From Ostrinia nubilalis (taxonomy: Eukaryota; Arthropoda; Insecta; Lepidoptera; Crambidae), in contig NC_087090.1 of assembly GCF_963855985.1 (NCBI RefSeq), positions 14,754,501-14,818,500 of the forward strand: 64,000 nucleotides of DNA, in the 5' to 3' direction. The notes under the pieces were generated by a model, which was not told the origin of the DNA, ran no database searches, and saw nothing but the letters and a program-made list of their open reading frames with translations. Positions 34,425 to 46,094 of the stretch are shown here, piece by piece. Every line of letters begins with the position of its first letter. Position 1 is the stretch's first letter. A program made the translations under genes and the position numbers.

Positions 34425-34744
34425 ATCCCATCAAAAACAATACTTGTCAAAAAAACCAAGTCTCGCAACTCAGTTGTTCTACGGTAAAAAGTTGTGAGAT
34501 CCATGTAATACCAAGTCCAGGCCAGGAAATCTTTAACGTTTTACATAAATTATTGACTTGGCCATCGCACTAAATAATTTAATTTACACGTGTTTTCATG
34601 CGATGGCCAAGTCAATATATTTATGTAAAACGTTAAAGATTTCCTGGCCTGGACTTGGTATTACATGGATCTCACAACTTTTTACCGTAGAACAACTGAG
34701 TTGCGAGACTTGGTTTTTTTGACAAGTATTGTTTTTGATGGGAT
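34425..34744. mobile_element. 320-bp near-perfect palindromic element
   Basis: The left arm (34425-34569) and right arm (34599-34744) are almost exactly inverse; the only differences seen are at the centre of the arms (AATTATTG against AATATATT). The loop is 29 nt. It starts ATCCCATCAAAAACAATACT and ends with its inverse. No coding frame. The superfamily is unknown to me. Confidence 0.85.
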
Positions 34745-34813
34745 CTCATTTCTTTTTGTATTTTGTAGACAGCAGTTATGTATCTAGAAAACTGGACCGA
34801 AATTGAAAAATTT

Positions 34814-35215
34814 TACTCGACTTGGCGGTTGCACTACCGTGCCCCCAAATATTTTAGTTTTTCCTTGATTCATATACCAAACACTACTTATATTCCAAAT
34901 TTGAAGCTTCTAGGTCTGCTAGAAGTGCCTTAGAATTTTGATGATCGGTGAGTCAGTGAGTCAGTCAGTGAGTGACAAAATTAAGTAACTTTGACCCGTT
35001 ATAATTCTTAAACTACTGGTTCAAATTGAATGAAATTTTAAATATACCGTGTCTTTACAATGCCTGCATAGCTAATGAAAATTCAGCCTTCTAGTTTTAT
35101 CCACAACGAAGTTACAGGCGGTCGAAAATGGCCTGAATTGCTTCGAGAAAAGGATGGTACGGCCGTGCCGCTTTTTTGCTCGACTTGGTGGGGGCACTGC
35201 CGTGCCCCCAGATAA
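34814..35215. repeat. Region flanked by direct repeats CTCGACTTGG...CCGTGCCCCCA
   Basis: CTCGACTTGGCGGTTGCACT..CCGTGCCCCCA near 34816 recurs as CTCGACTTGGTGGGGGCACT..CCGTGCCCCCA near 35180. Between them is a GTCAGTGAGTCAGTCAGTGA tract like that in the Helitron-like copies at 39365. It could be a Helitron-like relic; the class is not settled. Confidence 0.4.
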
Positions 35216-36553
35216 AGATTTATTATTTATTTATTTAGCTTATTCATAAAATGAGATATGGTTTAGCTGAAAAAATGAAGAATTAAATCTTTCACGGAAA
35301 GGACTTACAAAAGGGGTAGAACGATTTATGTGCCAATTACCACCTACCCTCATTTACTTTCCCTCGGGATAAACTTGACCTTCATTGGTTGGGTTTTTAT
35401 TGGCAGTCAAGCTGTAGATCCTGACTACATAGGAGTTGCAATGGTGGAATCGAGAGGTGGCAAAAGCCCCGGTACTCTGTACTTTATCAAGAAATATCAT
35501 ATAATCAACATAACAGAAATTCCGATAAAATCAATTTCTAATGAAGGCTAAAGAGGACAAGTTCATAACTTTCCATGAAGGTTAAACTGTGGTTTTAGTG
35601 AACCCTTAACCTTTTTGTAAGAGATTCCACGAAAGTTTTAGTGAATATGCCATTTTGAACAGATTCTGCGAAGGATTTAAGTGATATCAATATTTTTGGT
35701 GATTTGTTCTTGTGAATTCTTGTTACCAAAAGAACGTGTTTTGAGACATGTGTATAACTATTGGGATAAACTCTTAGGCTTAATAAAAATTAGTGGACAT
35801 CTGTGGTACCTACTCTTTACGTGTCTCGCGTGTATGTTCTGCTGTTTTGGACATACTCGTAAATCGGGAAAGACAGAAAAAATATATTGCTTAGATTGTG
35901 TTTTTTCTATATGATTAGTTCTTTATTTCAATGTATTTAGTCTTCTTGATGTGCTGTCGTTCATACGCTATATTTTCTGAACTCTATGACTTCTTCAAAG
36001 AAAGAATAAAGATAGCAAGCAATCCGCTAAGTATGAGTAACATTAGAGTGTAGCTTAACATCCTAGAAATAAAACAACTTACTTGAAATATGACACTGAA
36101 ACAATTCGAGCTTATCCTAACATCTTAAACATTAAAGAAAAACAAGAATGAAATAAAACTATCATAGGTTTAGGTACTCATTTTTACTACTATCCCTTGG
36201 CCTAGGACCGGTAATCCGGGATATCGAAATATCGTGAGATCCGATATTGGACGCCGCCATGCCTGCAATAAGTAGAAGTTTTTTAATTCATGTAAACTCC
36301 TTTTGTTTGGGTTTTGTTGTTGCCGATATTATGGTGCGTAAACAGGTGTAATTTCAGAAGTTTTAAGTTTTGGATTTCCATAACAGACTGTTGGAAAGTT
36401 AAACCTTTTTTGTTTTAAAGGATACTTATCTATGTAAGAAGATTTTTATTATATTTCAGTGCCCTCATTGTCAATACAGCGATGGATGCATGGATGGCTG
36501 TTCATTTATAGTCAAACGATTATAAAACGTCGTGTGGCAAAAATTGGAACTAT
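35216..36553. other. Unassigned AT-rich noncoding DNA
   Basis: Small frames at 35330-35551 and 35681-35914 are AT-rich in third positions and match nothing known. Confidence 0.45.
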
Positions 36554-36790
36554 AGTATTGATAGTAGCGCTCTCCTGGATCTTTATCGCTTATCTTTATC
36601 TGGATCGCTATAAGGATCCCTTATAATTATGGCATTTACATTTAGCATTTACAATAAACAGTATTGATAGTAGCGCTCTCCTGTAAATGCCATAATTAAG
36701 TACCTATATGGAAGCCTTCAGTCTTGTCCAACGTGGCCAAAATAGGAACTAATAAATCAGTATTGATGGTAGCGCCCTCCTGCTAATGTC
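36554..36790 (+). repeat. Three ~100-bp spaced direct repeats
   Basis: AGTATTGATAGTAGCGCTCT (with CCTG) begins at 36554 and 36660, and a variant (GGTAGCGCCCTCCTG) at 36759: spacings 106 and 99 bp. GGAAC(T) precedes the first and third. Confidence 0.6.
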
Positions 36791-37776
36791 ATAGCTGGGA
36801 CGGTTCAGTGTTGGGCAACTATAAAACTAAACGGATTGGATAGTTTGACAATATGGCTGAAAACTGAAATTAAGGTCTTCTACAAAGAGTTTTCAAGCTT
36901 CGTTGTTCGAAAAATCTTGAATAAAAAGAATATCGTCGCCGATCCACAGATACTCGTAGTTCATCAAGCGGAGTGTCTCGCCGCCCGTATATCATTCTGC
37001 ACCTGTACGCAATGCTAATGGATGACTTCGACTCCTCAGCCAATTGACGAGGACAGAGTAAGTCCAGAACCAAAGATATATTTTACCGAATGGATTGGTT
37101 TGGTTTTGGTTTTGGTTTTAGATATTTATTTTTCTAAAAGAATACAATTATATTCACTTATAATAAAAATACAGAATACTCTTTATAATAAATAAGCAGC
37201 AAGTGCACGCAACAGACAAGCTCGTTTCATTTATGTATTAAATGAAACTAGTTATAGAAAATAATGAAGTTAAAATAAAATAATAACAAACCGCTCAAAT
37301 GCTATATTTTTTCAAATTCAAGTGTAGTTTTATTCTTAACCTACCCACACTGCAACTACAAAACCAGCAACCTGCTTGGCTACCATTACGTACTATCACA
37401 GTTGCTATGTGACCGGTTTTTTCCTACATTACAAGTAATAAAAACGCGAGAATGTGAATGAGTGAATGTGCTCGTACAATGAACCAGATTGTTTTTTTTT
37501 TGGCACACTATATTTTGAGTTTGTATTGTGAAGAGTCGTATCTTGCCACCCCGTATATCATTTTGCATTGCACCTATATGCAACTAATGGATGATTCTTC
37601 GACTCTTTAGAAAACGAATCTTCGGTCGTAGCCTAGGTCCACTTGGTAACGTCGAATAAACATAATAAGGAAGCATTTTCCCAACATATTAAGCTCCTTA
37701 CTATTATCTCACTCATTTTGTTTATTTGTAACTTGTTAGTTATAATATGTGCGTTACGTCGTTTTGCAGGTCCAAT
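36791..37776. other. Noncoding DNA with a duplicated ~65-bp patch
   Basis: 36975-37040 (CCGTATATCATTCTGCACCT, then ATGCTAATGGATGACTTCGA) recurs, diverged, at 37546-37609. One frame of the first copy reads YIILHLYAMLMDDFDSSAN then a stop, so it may be a LINE C-terminal remnant. A GGTTTTGGTTTTGGTTTT run lies near 37104. Confidence 0.4.
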
Positions 37777-37947
37777 AGATAGCCCGACGGATTAGCAAGC
37801 TAAAGTGGCAATGGGCAGGGCACATAGTAGGCAGAACTGACGGCCGATGGGGCAGCAAGGTTCTGGACGCAGGCCGCTACCAACCGGGTAACATGGAAAG
37901 CATTGGGGGTGGCCTATGTTCAGCAGTGGACGTCCTATGGCTGAGAT
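37777..37947 (+). mobile_element. RTE-type LINE 3' fragment, left part of a split copy
   Basis: TAGCCCGACGGATTAGCAAG and CAATGGGCAGGGCACATAGT follow the RTE C-terminal sequence. An internal deletion joins AAGGTTCTGGA to CGCAGGCCGC. The copy continues at 39203-39232 after a Mutator-like insertion. Confidence 0.8.
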
Positions 37948-39202
37948 GCGTCTTTCCGTTCTATACATGGCCAGAACGCACCCATAGGAAACTGCTCGTG
38001 TATATTTTGTAGTGCCCGTTTGTAAATCTGTGACTCCAAACTATACACGAATTTTGCGTACTGATCGTGTATAGTTTGGAAGAGCTCAGTAAAAAAAGTC
38101 ATATCCAAACTATACTCGATTAGTTTCTACTACACCACTTACACTTGACTAGAGTGTGTTTAGTTGATATTGATTTAGTAAAATATGGAATTATATTTAA
38201 AATTACATTTATTCGATATTATTACATAAAATATTATTATTTTACTGAATCTATAATAAATCTAGATTTTTAACACTATTGTAAGTGGTTTTTGAAATTA
38301 AATTGATTAGGTAGATTTCAAATTAAATAACAATTATTAGTGTAATCATAAATTCATTTAAAATGAGAGAGAGTGAGAGAAGAAAGTTCAACGTGCATTA
38401 TTAATACATTATGCGAGACTTTAAATGCTAGGTTTGTATTATCGGCCGTTTGGTGTAGTGGTTCGAAACGGACTACTATTCCGGAGGTAGCGGGTTCGAT
38501 TCCCGCACAGTACAAACATTTGTGTGCATGAACATATCTGTTTGTATTGGACTGGGTGTTTTCTATGTATAGTAAGTATGTATTTACAAAAAAAAAGTAT
38601 TTAAAGTATGTATGTTTAATACTTAGTATTATGTACAAGCTTTGCTTAGTTTGGGACTAGAAGCGCAGTGTAAAATGTCTAAGGATATTTATTTATTATT
38701 TATTTTATTTATTTATTAACTTTTATCTCAAGAACAAAATCATTTTGACATATTTCCATACCTACATAATTCTTAATTTAAGAGTTATTCGAGAATTGGT
38801 GAAAATTAAATATCAGCCCCAAAACAAATATCATCTTTTCTATGGCAGAATACGTGTCGAAAGATGATTCAATGTTTAAAGTAGACACGCAGATATGAAT
38901 TAATATGTAATAGAAAGAGAGGTCAATAAGACAAAATGACTAGCATGCAACTACTCGCGTATAAATTGTAATCACGCACTTATTACAATACATACATGAT
39001 TAGTCCGTATGCGTACTGGCGATGTATATTTTGGAGTAAGATAATTGACCTAAGTCACTACAAAGTATACGCGAGCAGTACGCAGCATATGCGTACTGGT
39101 CGTGTATAGTTTGGAGGAGCTTGGTAAAAAAAGTCATCTCCAAACTATACTCGATTAGTTTCACACCCTTGCGTTCTGGCTATGTATAGAACGGAAAGAC
39201 GC
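37948..39202. mobile_element. Mutator-like (MULE) non-autonomous element, 9-bp TSD
   Basis: The ends GCGTCTTTCCGTTCTATACA and the inverse of the same match for about 32 bp with one mismatch (to GCCAGAACGCA). GGCTGAGAT lies at 37939-37947 and 39203-39211, a 9-bp duplication inside a known RTE sequence, so the boundaries are exact. Subterminal 72-bp direct repeats (38056-38127 and 39091-39162, starting GCGTACTG) flank the middle. There is no transposase. A SINE sits inside (38447-38712). Confidence 0.8.
38447..38712 (+). mobile_element. tRNA-derived SINE nested in the MULE
   Basis: The head has an A box (TGGTGTAGTGG) and a B box (GGGTTCGATTCCC). A tRNA-unrelated body ends GCGCAGTGTAAAATGTCTAA, then an (ATTT)n tail. 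The acceptor stem does not pair, so this is not a working tRNA gene. Partial relatives are at 5640-5729 and 6130-6250. Confidence 0.8.
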
Positions 39203-39232
39203 GGCTGAGATGATGATGATGATGATTAATAG
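39203..39232 (+). mobile_element. RTE 3' end, right part of the split copy
   Basis: GGCTGAGATGATGATGATGA continues the fragment at 37777-37947. Confidence 0.8.
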
Positions 39233-39364
39233 TTAAGACACGAGTATTACCTAAAGTAAACCTATTTTATAACATTCCTAGTGTGTCTAGGTTGTTACCT
39301 ATTTATGAGCTGCTTGCGTACATACAATGATAATATTTCTTGGTATTACGTTAGTTACTTACAA

Positions 39365-39570
39365 TCTAAATAACTCAAAGGTGACTGACTAACTGACTGA
39401 CTGTCATAGTGATCTATCAACGCACAGTGGTTTGCACTGGACGGATCGAGCTGAAATTTGGCATGCAGGTAGATGTTATGACGTAGGCATCCGCTAAGAA
39501 AGGATTTTACGAAACTCTACTAAGGGGGTAAAACGGGATCCACGCGTACGAAGTCGCGGGCGGCCGCTAG
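39365..39570 (+). mobile_element. Helitron-like element, GTCACTGA subfamily
   Basis: ACTGACTAACTGACTGACTG, GGACGGATCGAGCTGAAATT and a CGCGGGCGGCCGCTAG end before a T. The minus copy at 11968 and the split copy ending at 51443 belong here. Confidence 0.6.
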
Positions 39571-39989
39571 TTGTTAATAATTGTTGTCCTATGTTTATAA
39601 AATATGGGCGTTATTATCTTCAGCAGATTAATTAGTTTATAGTGTTACCTTTGTAAACTAAACAGGATTGTCCATTAGGTCCATGAATAATGCCCAGGAT
39701 TAATCCGGGGCATCCTCGTCGATAGAGCTCGTAATAATTCATAGCCTAAACTAAAGGCAGACCAACTCTAATTAATTTGTGTGATTGGAAATCTATTTAA
39801 TACTACAGCCTCACTGCGGTTTAGATTGTCAACCTCGGTAAATATTATTAAATGTATTACGCATGTTGAATTGCATTTAATTTAATTCTGGTTGGTGACT
39901 CATGATCATGCCCAATTTAAGGATGTCCTAATCCTCCGTTGACACCTCACTATGATCTGTGGTTGACACACATACACCAACGCTTGTTC
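39571..39989. other. Unassigned AT-rich noncoding DNA
   Basis: Nothing recognisable. Confidence 0.5.
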
Positions 39990-40262
39990 GTTCGTTCGTT
40001 TCAGCCGAAAGACGTCCACTGCTGGACAAAGACCCAAGGATTTCTACAAAGAACGGTCCTGCGCCGCTCGCATCAGAAATGAGGAGATCCGTAGAAGAAC
40101 CAGAGTGACTGACATAGCCCGCAGAATCGCTAAAATCAAGTGGCAGTGGGCAGGGCACATAGCTCGTAGAGCTGACGGCCGCTGGGTCAGGAAAGTTCTT
40201 GAGTGGCGACCACGAGCCGGAAGACGTAGCGTAGGCAGGCCTCCCACTAGGTGGAACGACCA
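39990..40262. pseudogene. RTE-type LINE insertion with inverted 5' part
   Basis: The left part (39990 to about 40075) is the minus-strand 3' end of an RTE element, beginning with a GTTCGTTCGTTCGTTTCAGC tail. From about 40072 the sequence switches to plus-strand RTE coding (RNEEIRRRTRVTDIAR, KWQWAGHIARRADGRW, RRSVGRPPTR). The two parts meet at CGCTCGCATC. This is the structure left by a twin-priming insertion. Confidence 0.7.
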
Positions 40263-40895
40263 ACGCTTGATTAGTAGGTAAATATTTAACTTTATATATT
40301 TTTTTGAGTTAACTAGTAAAACAATGTTTTTATGTTGTACCAATATAACTACGCCATCATTGAATGATTTATTTTTCATATTTATTAAGAAAACCAACTA
40401 TGTAACATCCTCTTTGTTCGAAAACTAGCCACAGAAAAGTAGCAAAACTAATTTCTAAGTTATTGTACCGTAACTTATTGTGTTGGAAGAAGAGCATAAA
40501 TTTTACTATTCCACTAAGAAAGTAAAAGTAAGAATCCAGTCTTAAATCTGCTGCACAGTGTGGCTGTAGCTTTATTAACCCTTCCCAAAATCAAGCCTCC
40601 GCGATCAACGCACTAAATCATTCTGACGTCAATACATATACATAACATGTGACGTCACAGCGATACCAACCATTAGCCCACAGATAAGAACTCGACCCGA
40701 GTTTCTGATATGTTTGACATTATCTTGGTAATTAGAGGGTGTTTAATATTTAGCTAACGTTAATTCATCACACGGACTAACGCTGGGGGCTGAAACTTAC
40801 TCTTTGGTATTTATCTTCTTAGGTAATAAAGATAAAGAAAAATATATCTTAAAAGAGTTATAATAAAATAAAATTATTCATTCATTCATTGTGGA
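40263..40895. other. Unassigned AT-rich noncoding DNA
   Basis: TGACGTCA-like words at about 40625 and 40650 aside, nothing is seen. Confidence 0.45.
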
Positions 40896-40968
40896 AAACC
40901 TTGGAGGAGGCCTTTGTCCAGCAGTGGACGTCATTCGGCTGAAACGAACGAACGAACGAACGAACGAA
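40896..40968 (+). mobile_element. Very short RTE 3' end with (CGAA)n tail
   Basis: GAGGAGGCCTTTGTCCAGCA, then TCGGCTGAAACGAACGAACG. Flanks AAAATAAAATTATT and AAAATAAAAATATT look like a target duplication with one change. Confidence 0.7.
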
Positions 40969-41055
40969 AATAAAAATATTTTTATTGATCTATTTTAGAA
41001 CACATAAAATCCATTATTAAGACCTATCTCTCTAATGGGCAATAGGTACGACATT

Positions 41056-41215
41056 TGTTCGTTCGTTTATCGTTCAGACAAATGACGTCCACCGCTGGAC
41101 AAAGGCCTCCCCCAAGGATTTCCACGCTGCCCGCATCCAGTACGTACTTCCCATGATTTTCCTCTTCCCTTCAACTTTACCAGATCGTCGCTTTACCTAG
41201 TAGGTGGGGGCTTAC
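41056..41215 (-). mobile_element. RTE-type LINE 3' fragment
   Basis: The left tail TTGTTCGTTCGTTT then ACGTCCACCGCTGGACAAAG and GATCGTCGCTTTACCTAGTA are the complement of an RTE 3' end. Confidence 0.7.
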
Positions 41216-41232
41216 CAGAAATCGCAGTGATA

Positions 41233-41756
41233 TACACTCGGCATCAAATAAATCGCACCTCCCGCAACAAGCACTTTTCAAAAGTATGCATCCTCACTTC
41301 CCACCAACAGTGGTACTATTTGAAAGCCTAGTTCTAAGCTTAATTTCATTAAAGGAAAGGCTTTTACCCCAAAAATGTCTCTTTAGAAGGATCCAGAGTC
41401 ACTTCTTCAAAAAATAGGTAGTTACGCTTGAGCCAACTTTTATGGCTATAAAACTGTTAAGTTGGGATTAATCGCTATCCATCTGTTAAAGAGGACACGT
41501 GAGGTCATTATTTGGTTTTATAACCATACAAATTGGTCTTATTGATCCCACAGGTGAGTCCAAAGTGAGGTTATTTTTCAAGTCACATTTATGGTATATG
41601 TTAATCATTTATTAAGAAATTAAATGTGTTTTTCTTTAAGGATATTTATTGGGCTTTCAAATAACACCAATATTATTGGGGCACCATGATTATGTCAGAA
41701 GAAAATCTTTAAAGTTCGCGTCGCGGAAGGTGCGATTTATTTGACGTTGAGTATAT
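41233..41756. mobile_element. Tc1/mariner-type MITE with long degenerate TIRs
   Basis: The left TACACTCGGCATCAAATAAA..TCGCACCTCCCGC matches the inverse of the right GCGGAAGGTGCGATTTATTT..GTTGAGTATA. Further in, TATTTGAAAGCC pairs with GGCTTTCAAATA. TA flanks both ends. Confidence 0.6.
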
Positions 41757-42589
41757 TATAGACTCCGGTATTTCATTCATGCGTTACAAAATCTTCAAAT
41801 TGATACCTTTTTATAGCCTTAATAGCATAATACAGCCTCTAAAAACCTTTCATTAAGCCATAATTCGGCCAAATAACCCATCCCTTTGTTAGAGCCCTTC
41901 ATAAACGGTACAAGCTGAGGGATTACCCTCACTATGCATAATTTAAGTGATATGAAAATGAAATCGCATGATAACCAACGGCCAACAAGGGTCATCAAGC
42001 CTCTGTAGTTCAGAACAACTTTGCTTTTAAACCCGCAAATTTCAACACCAACTTAATAAGACCTCTGGACTTTGCCAATCATCATTTTTCTTTGGAGAAT
42101 TTCGATGGAAATTTGGGGAAGTCGGGGTCAACTGATTCTGGTTCGAAGGGTCGGAAAATATTTATTTTGTTCCCAATCGCAATCGGTTTTTGTAAACTTA
42201 CAGTTGTAGGTGTGAGTGCTACGAATATAAACTACGAATATTTGATTACGATTTATGAATTGCTTGATTCATACATCTCTAACAACTAATTTCCAGTCGA
42301 AATTGTAAGTTACTTTAGCTATATTTGAACTGTGTAGCAATTTAAACTTGCAAACCAAAGGTTTGTTTCCTTATTCTTCATTATTCAATACGCAAGATTA
42401 AAGGCGTGGACAGGTTGGGTCGCCAGTTGAAGTAGGTCAAATCAAATGCTTACTCCATCTTCAGCGGACGCGTCAACGGGCCCGAATCCTAGCCATAAAA
42501 TATTTACATTGTACCGGAGTGTGATGTTATTATTGCCCCAATCCACCCCCTCACAAAATAAATTGACATAGAAGGCTCATCATTTTTTG
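41757..42589. other. Unassigned noncoding DNA
   Basis: A 65-codon frame at 42092-42289 has no family resemblance. Confidence 0.45.
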
Positions 42590-42723
42590 TCCTACTAATA
42601 TTATTAAATAAATGCGAAAGTTTGTTGTTACTCTTTCACACAAAAACTAATGAACGGATTTTGATGAAACTTTAAAGTATTATTGTTTATAGATAGGCGC
42701 GTGAAGCCGTGGGAAAAAGCTAT
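42590..42723 (+). mobile_element. Helitron-like element, internally deleted copy
   Basis: TCCTACTAATATTATTAAAT start; GTGAAGCCGTGGGAAAAAGC then CTATG instead of CTAGT. Confidence 0.55.
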
Positions 42724-42740
42724 GATCTTGCTTATGGCAT

Positions 42741-42850
42741 TGATAGCCGCTTGGCTTGGTGATGAAGTATTAGACCACGTGGCTGCTGTCGCGCGTTCGA
42801 ATCACGTCGGGGGCAAAAGTTTTAGTGTTGAAACGAGTATCTAAGTATAG
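42741..42850 (+). repeat. tRNA-like SINE head
   Basis: GATAGCCGCTTGGCTTGGTG followed by GCGCGTTCGAATCACGTCGG (B box GCGTTCGAATC) at tRNA-like spacing. No acceptor stem pairing. Confidence 0.5.
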
Positions 42851-43860
42851 CGTATGTAAATGAGTTTTTTGATATATGTATTATTCTTATTCGTTAACTG
42901 TTCGTCTCTTTAATTTCTGTCGATAATAATTGAGACTTTACAAATATTGGCTGCCAAATCTCACCTTTACCACCATAGTTTTATACCTGATATGCCATCG
43001 TCTGAACCCAATTTACTAACCTACATAGTAAACAGCCATAAAGACTTTAATAAATGAACACCTACAAAATCCCTATCTAAAACACAGCATTGCAAGACGT
43101 GCATTTCAGTAGCACTAATATAAAAAAAAAACTATTTACTCGTAAGTATGGGTCTACTGTTCGAATTTTTATTTGGCCAAGCTTCATTCTAATCCTATCT
43201 ATATGTATTAGTGTTTACATAACGCAGGGACAAAAATAGAAAAAGTAGGTAATTCGGCGGCGAAATGTTTTTATAACCTTTTCGGGATAGAAGTGGTAAG
43301 TAAGGATTCGAGAAATTGGAAATCGGATAGGAATAACATTTGGGTCTTTATTTTAGAGAAAATAGAGGAAATAAAAAGGTTTGAAAGTTTATTCTCTAAA
43401 ATAATAGCCCAGATTACATTCTGGTAGAAACCCAGTTCCGTTGGTTTCATATTCGTGTTATTTTGCTCACTACTTTTGTTATTTACTTTGTAAGTTGGAG
43501 GTTAAACTAGTTGGCTTCGGTATTTTCATATAAAATAATGCAAGTTTAAGGAATGCGCTATAGCAGGGGTGGCCAAACTTTTGACCTGTGAGGTCTACTA
43601 TGCTCGAAAGTATTTTTGAAGAGAATAAATCACTTACTTGGTTATGTTACCCTATCGATGGGCTGCATCAGATCCTTTAGTCTGTACTTTACAGACTCTT
43701 TCAAATTTACCAGAGATTTAAATTGTGGTTTTTGTCTAATTAGCAGGCTTGTTTTTCGGATATTCCTTATTTAGTCTTACGACATCCACGGGAAGAGTGA
43801 ATGGTTCTATTATACTCTACTAGAACTACAGCTCATTTTTACCTGCTTATTATTAAAACA
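42851..43860. other. Unassigned noncoding DNA
   Basis: CAGGGGTGGCCAAACTTTTG near 43564 looks like a hAT end, but I found no partner end. TTATTTTAGAGA and TCTCTAAAATAA near 43350-43403 form a small hairpin. Confidence 0.4.
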
Positions 43861-44051
43861 CTAGCTTTTGCCCGCGGCTTCACCTGCTTAAAATTTAGTG
43901 TCACAAATCGGCATAAATGTTAGTCTGGGTTACAAACAACAATACTGTAAAATTTCAACAAAATCCGTTCAGTGGTTTTTGCGTGAAAGAGTAACAAACA
44001 TAAATCATGACATCCTACATACAAACTTTCATATTTATAATATTAGTAGGA
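43861..44051 (-). mobile_element. Helitron-like element, minus-strand copy
   Basis: On the minus strand it starts TCCTACTAATATTATAAATA after an A and ends CCGCGGGCAAAAGCTAG before a T: both Helitron-type boundaries are intact. Confidence 0.65.
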
Positions 44052-44289
44052 TAGAAGCAAATATTAAGACGATAACAACAGATCCAAAACTAAGCATGTC
44101 AAACTGACCCCCATTTGGCACATCCTTAGCTATAGACAGAAATCCGTTAAGGTAATTCAGGGCTGTCAACAGAAGTCTTCCGGCCGATAACTTTTTGATT
44201 AATCGCCTCGCGTCCGGTACAGGGCTCTACCATTATCTGCCCTCGTTACAGTTCAAATGACAGTGGTTGTCAAACTTTTGGACCATTTT

Positions 44290-44900
44290 AATATTTTATC
44301 CACGCGGCCAAGATTGGTTGATTGTCTGTCCGTCTGTCCGTCCGTATGTCACAACCATTTTTTCCGAAACTATAAGAGCTACACTGTTGAAACTTGGTAG
44401 GTAGATGTATTCTGTGAACCGCATTAAGATTTTGATGCAAAAATAAAAAAAATGTTAATAAATATTGGGGGCTATACTTAGAACTGAACCTCAAAAATTT
44501 TTTTTTCATCAATCACATACGTGTGGGTATCTATGGATAGGTCTTCAAAAATGATATCGAGGTTTCTAAAATACTTTTTTCCTAAACCGAATAGTTTGCG
44601 TGACAGACGCTTCCAAAGTGGAAAAAAGTTGTCCCCCCCCCCTCTAACTTCTAAAATAAGAAAATGAAAAATCTAAAAAAAAACATATGATATACATTAC
44701 TATAAAAACTACCAACGAAAATTGTTTTGAACGAGATCTAGTAAGTAGTTTTTTTTAATACCTGGTAAATCGTAAACCGCTTATTACCGCGTAATCTTTC
44801 ATACAAATAACTTAAATTAAAAAAAAAAAAAACATAAGTCAATGGTAGGTACGGAACCCTTTGTGCGTGAGTCCGACACGCACTTGGCCGGTTTTTCAGA
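44290..44900 (-). repeat. Long interspersed repeat of unknown class
   Basis: It runs from GTCTGTCCGTCTGTCCGTCC through AACTATAAGAGCTACACTGT to GTGAGTCCGACACGCACTTG and GCCGGTTTTT. Word content is that of a very common moth repeat, remembered but not assigned to a class. It has no usable coding frame and contains a C10 run at 44632-44641. Confidence 0.5.
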
Positions 44901-45541
44901 CTACCCGATGGACCATTGATTTGGACGCTTTCAAAATTTTTACACAAAGATGACTGTATCCTAAAACACAGACGGTATGAAAGGTCCCTTTCTAAAATTG
45001 AACTTGAGCGATTTATACCGCGGTTCTAATCACTATAATGCGAAAGACTCTTCCAAAATACAGTCTAATGGTGTGTAACTTTGCATAGACATCAAGCAAT
45101 TCTACCGCTTCTGGCATATAACTACAATACCTACATCATAATAATAATGCAACTCACATCATCAAGTCACTATTAAGTAGGAAACTTCCAGACAAAGTCA
45201 TACTAAAAATCGAAAAAAACCAAATGGTTTTTTTAATTGTTTAATTTATTGGTAAATTCAGAAGACTTCTGAAATCCACGTGAATAAAATTAATGCTAGT
45301 TTAATTTCAGGGGGTACACCCCCAACTATAGTTTGGGAAACGATGCCTTAAAATATCATGCTCACAACGTATCATAATCGGATTACACCTAAGCCACAAA
45401 AGCTTTCGTTTCACATTTTTCCATTACATTGAATTATTTGCAAATCTTTGATATAAATTGAGTATTAGGTAATATAAAAATAAAAATGTACGATTTGATC
45501 AGAAAAATCGCTTTAGATCAGAAAAATATTGTACGATTCGA
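44901..45541. other. Unassigned AT-rich noncoding DNA
   Basis: A GGGGGTACACCCCC palindrome at 45311-45324 is the only distinct word. Confidence 0.45.
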
Positions 45542-45731
45542 TCCTACTAATATTATAAATGCGAAAGTTTGTGTGGATGTATGTTTGTTACTCTTTCATG
45601 CAAAAAAGTACTGAACGGATTTTTATGAAACTTTTCATTATTGTTGTTTATTTATCAGAATAACACATAGGCTGTAATTTATAACGATCTTTGATAAACC
45701 AAACTTATTATAAGCGAAGCCGCGGGCACAG
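45542..45731 (+). mobile_element. Helitron-like element with damaged 3' end
   Basis: TCCTACTAATATTATAAATG start after an A; the 3' end GCCGCGGGCACAG lacks the final CTAG. Confidence 0.6.
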
Positions 45732-46094
45732 TTTGAACATAAAAATCATTGCAGATCAGTTCAACGCGAAAAATATTATGACGGAAGTACAATTTAATTG
45801 GGTGAAACGAGTTCTTTTTCAAACCAACTTCCAAGAAATAAAACGACCAACTTTTAACAAGCAATTTCACTTAGAATAAGTTTTATTGAGACATTGTCCT
45901 ACAGTTACTACGATTTTTCAGTGCGAATCCAAAAATAGATTCTGCTTAATTTGTTCTGAAACTTTATTATTGGATTATTAATTTTCTTTTTCCATGGCTT
46001 TGCAATTAAAAGCTATTAATAATCCTAGAGTTATAATTCGCGATTTGTGAGAAGGAAACAAAAACTAGTATAAGTATATTATATTTAGGTGGGG
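45732..46094. other. Unassigned AT-rich noncoding DNA
   Basis: Nothing recognisable. Confidence 0.5.

Noticed and set aside
38447..38520. tRNA gene
   Set aside because: A and B boxes are present, but the acceptor stem ends do not pair and a SINE body with tail follows.
44290..44512. 74-codon minus-strand gene
   Set aside because: It lies in a widespread interspersed repeat.
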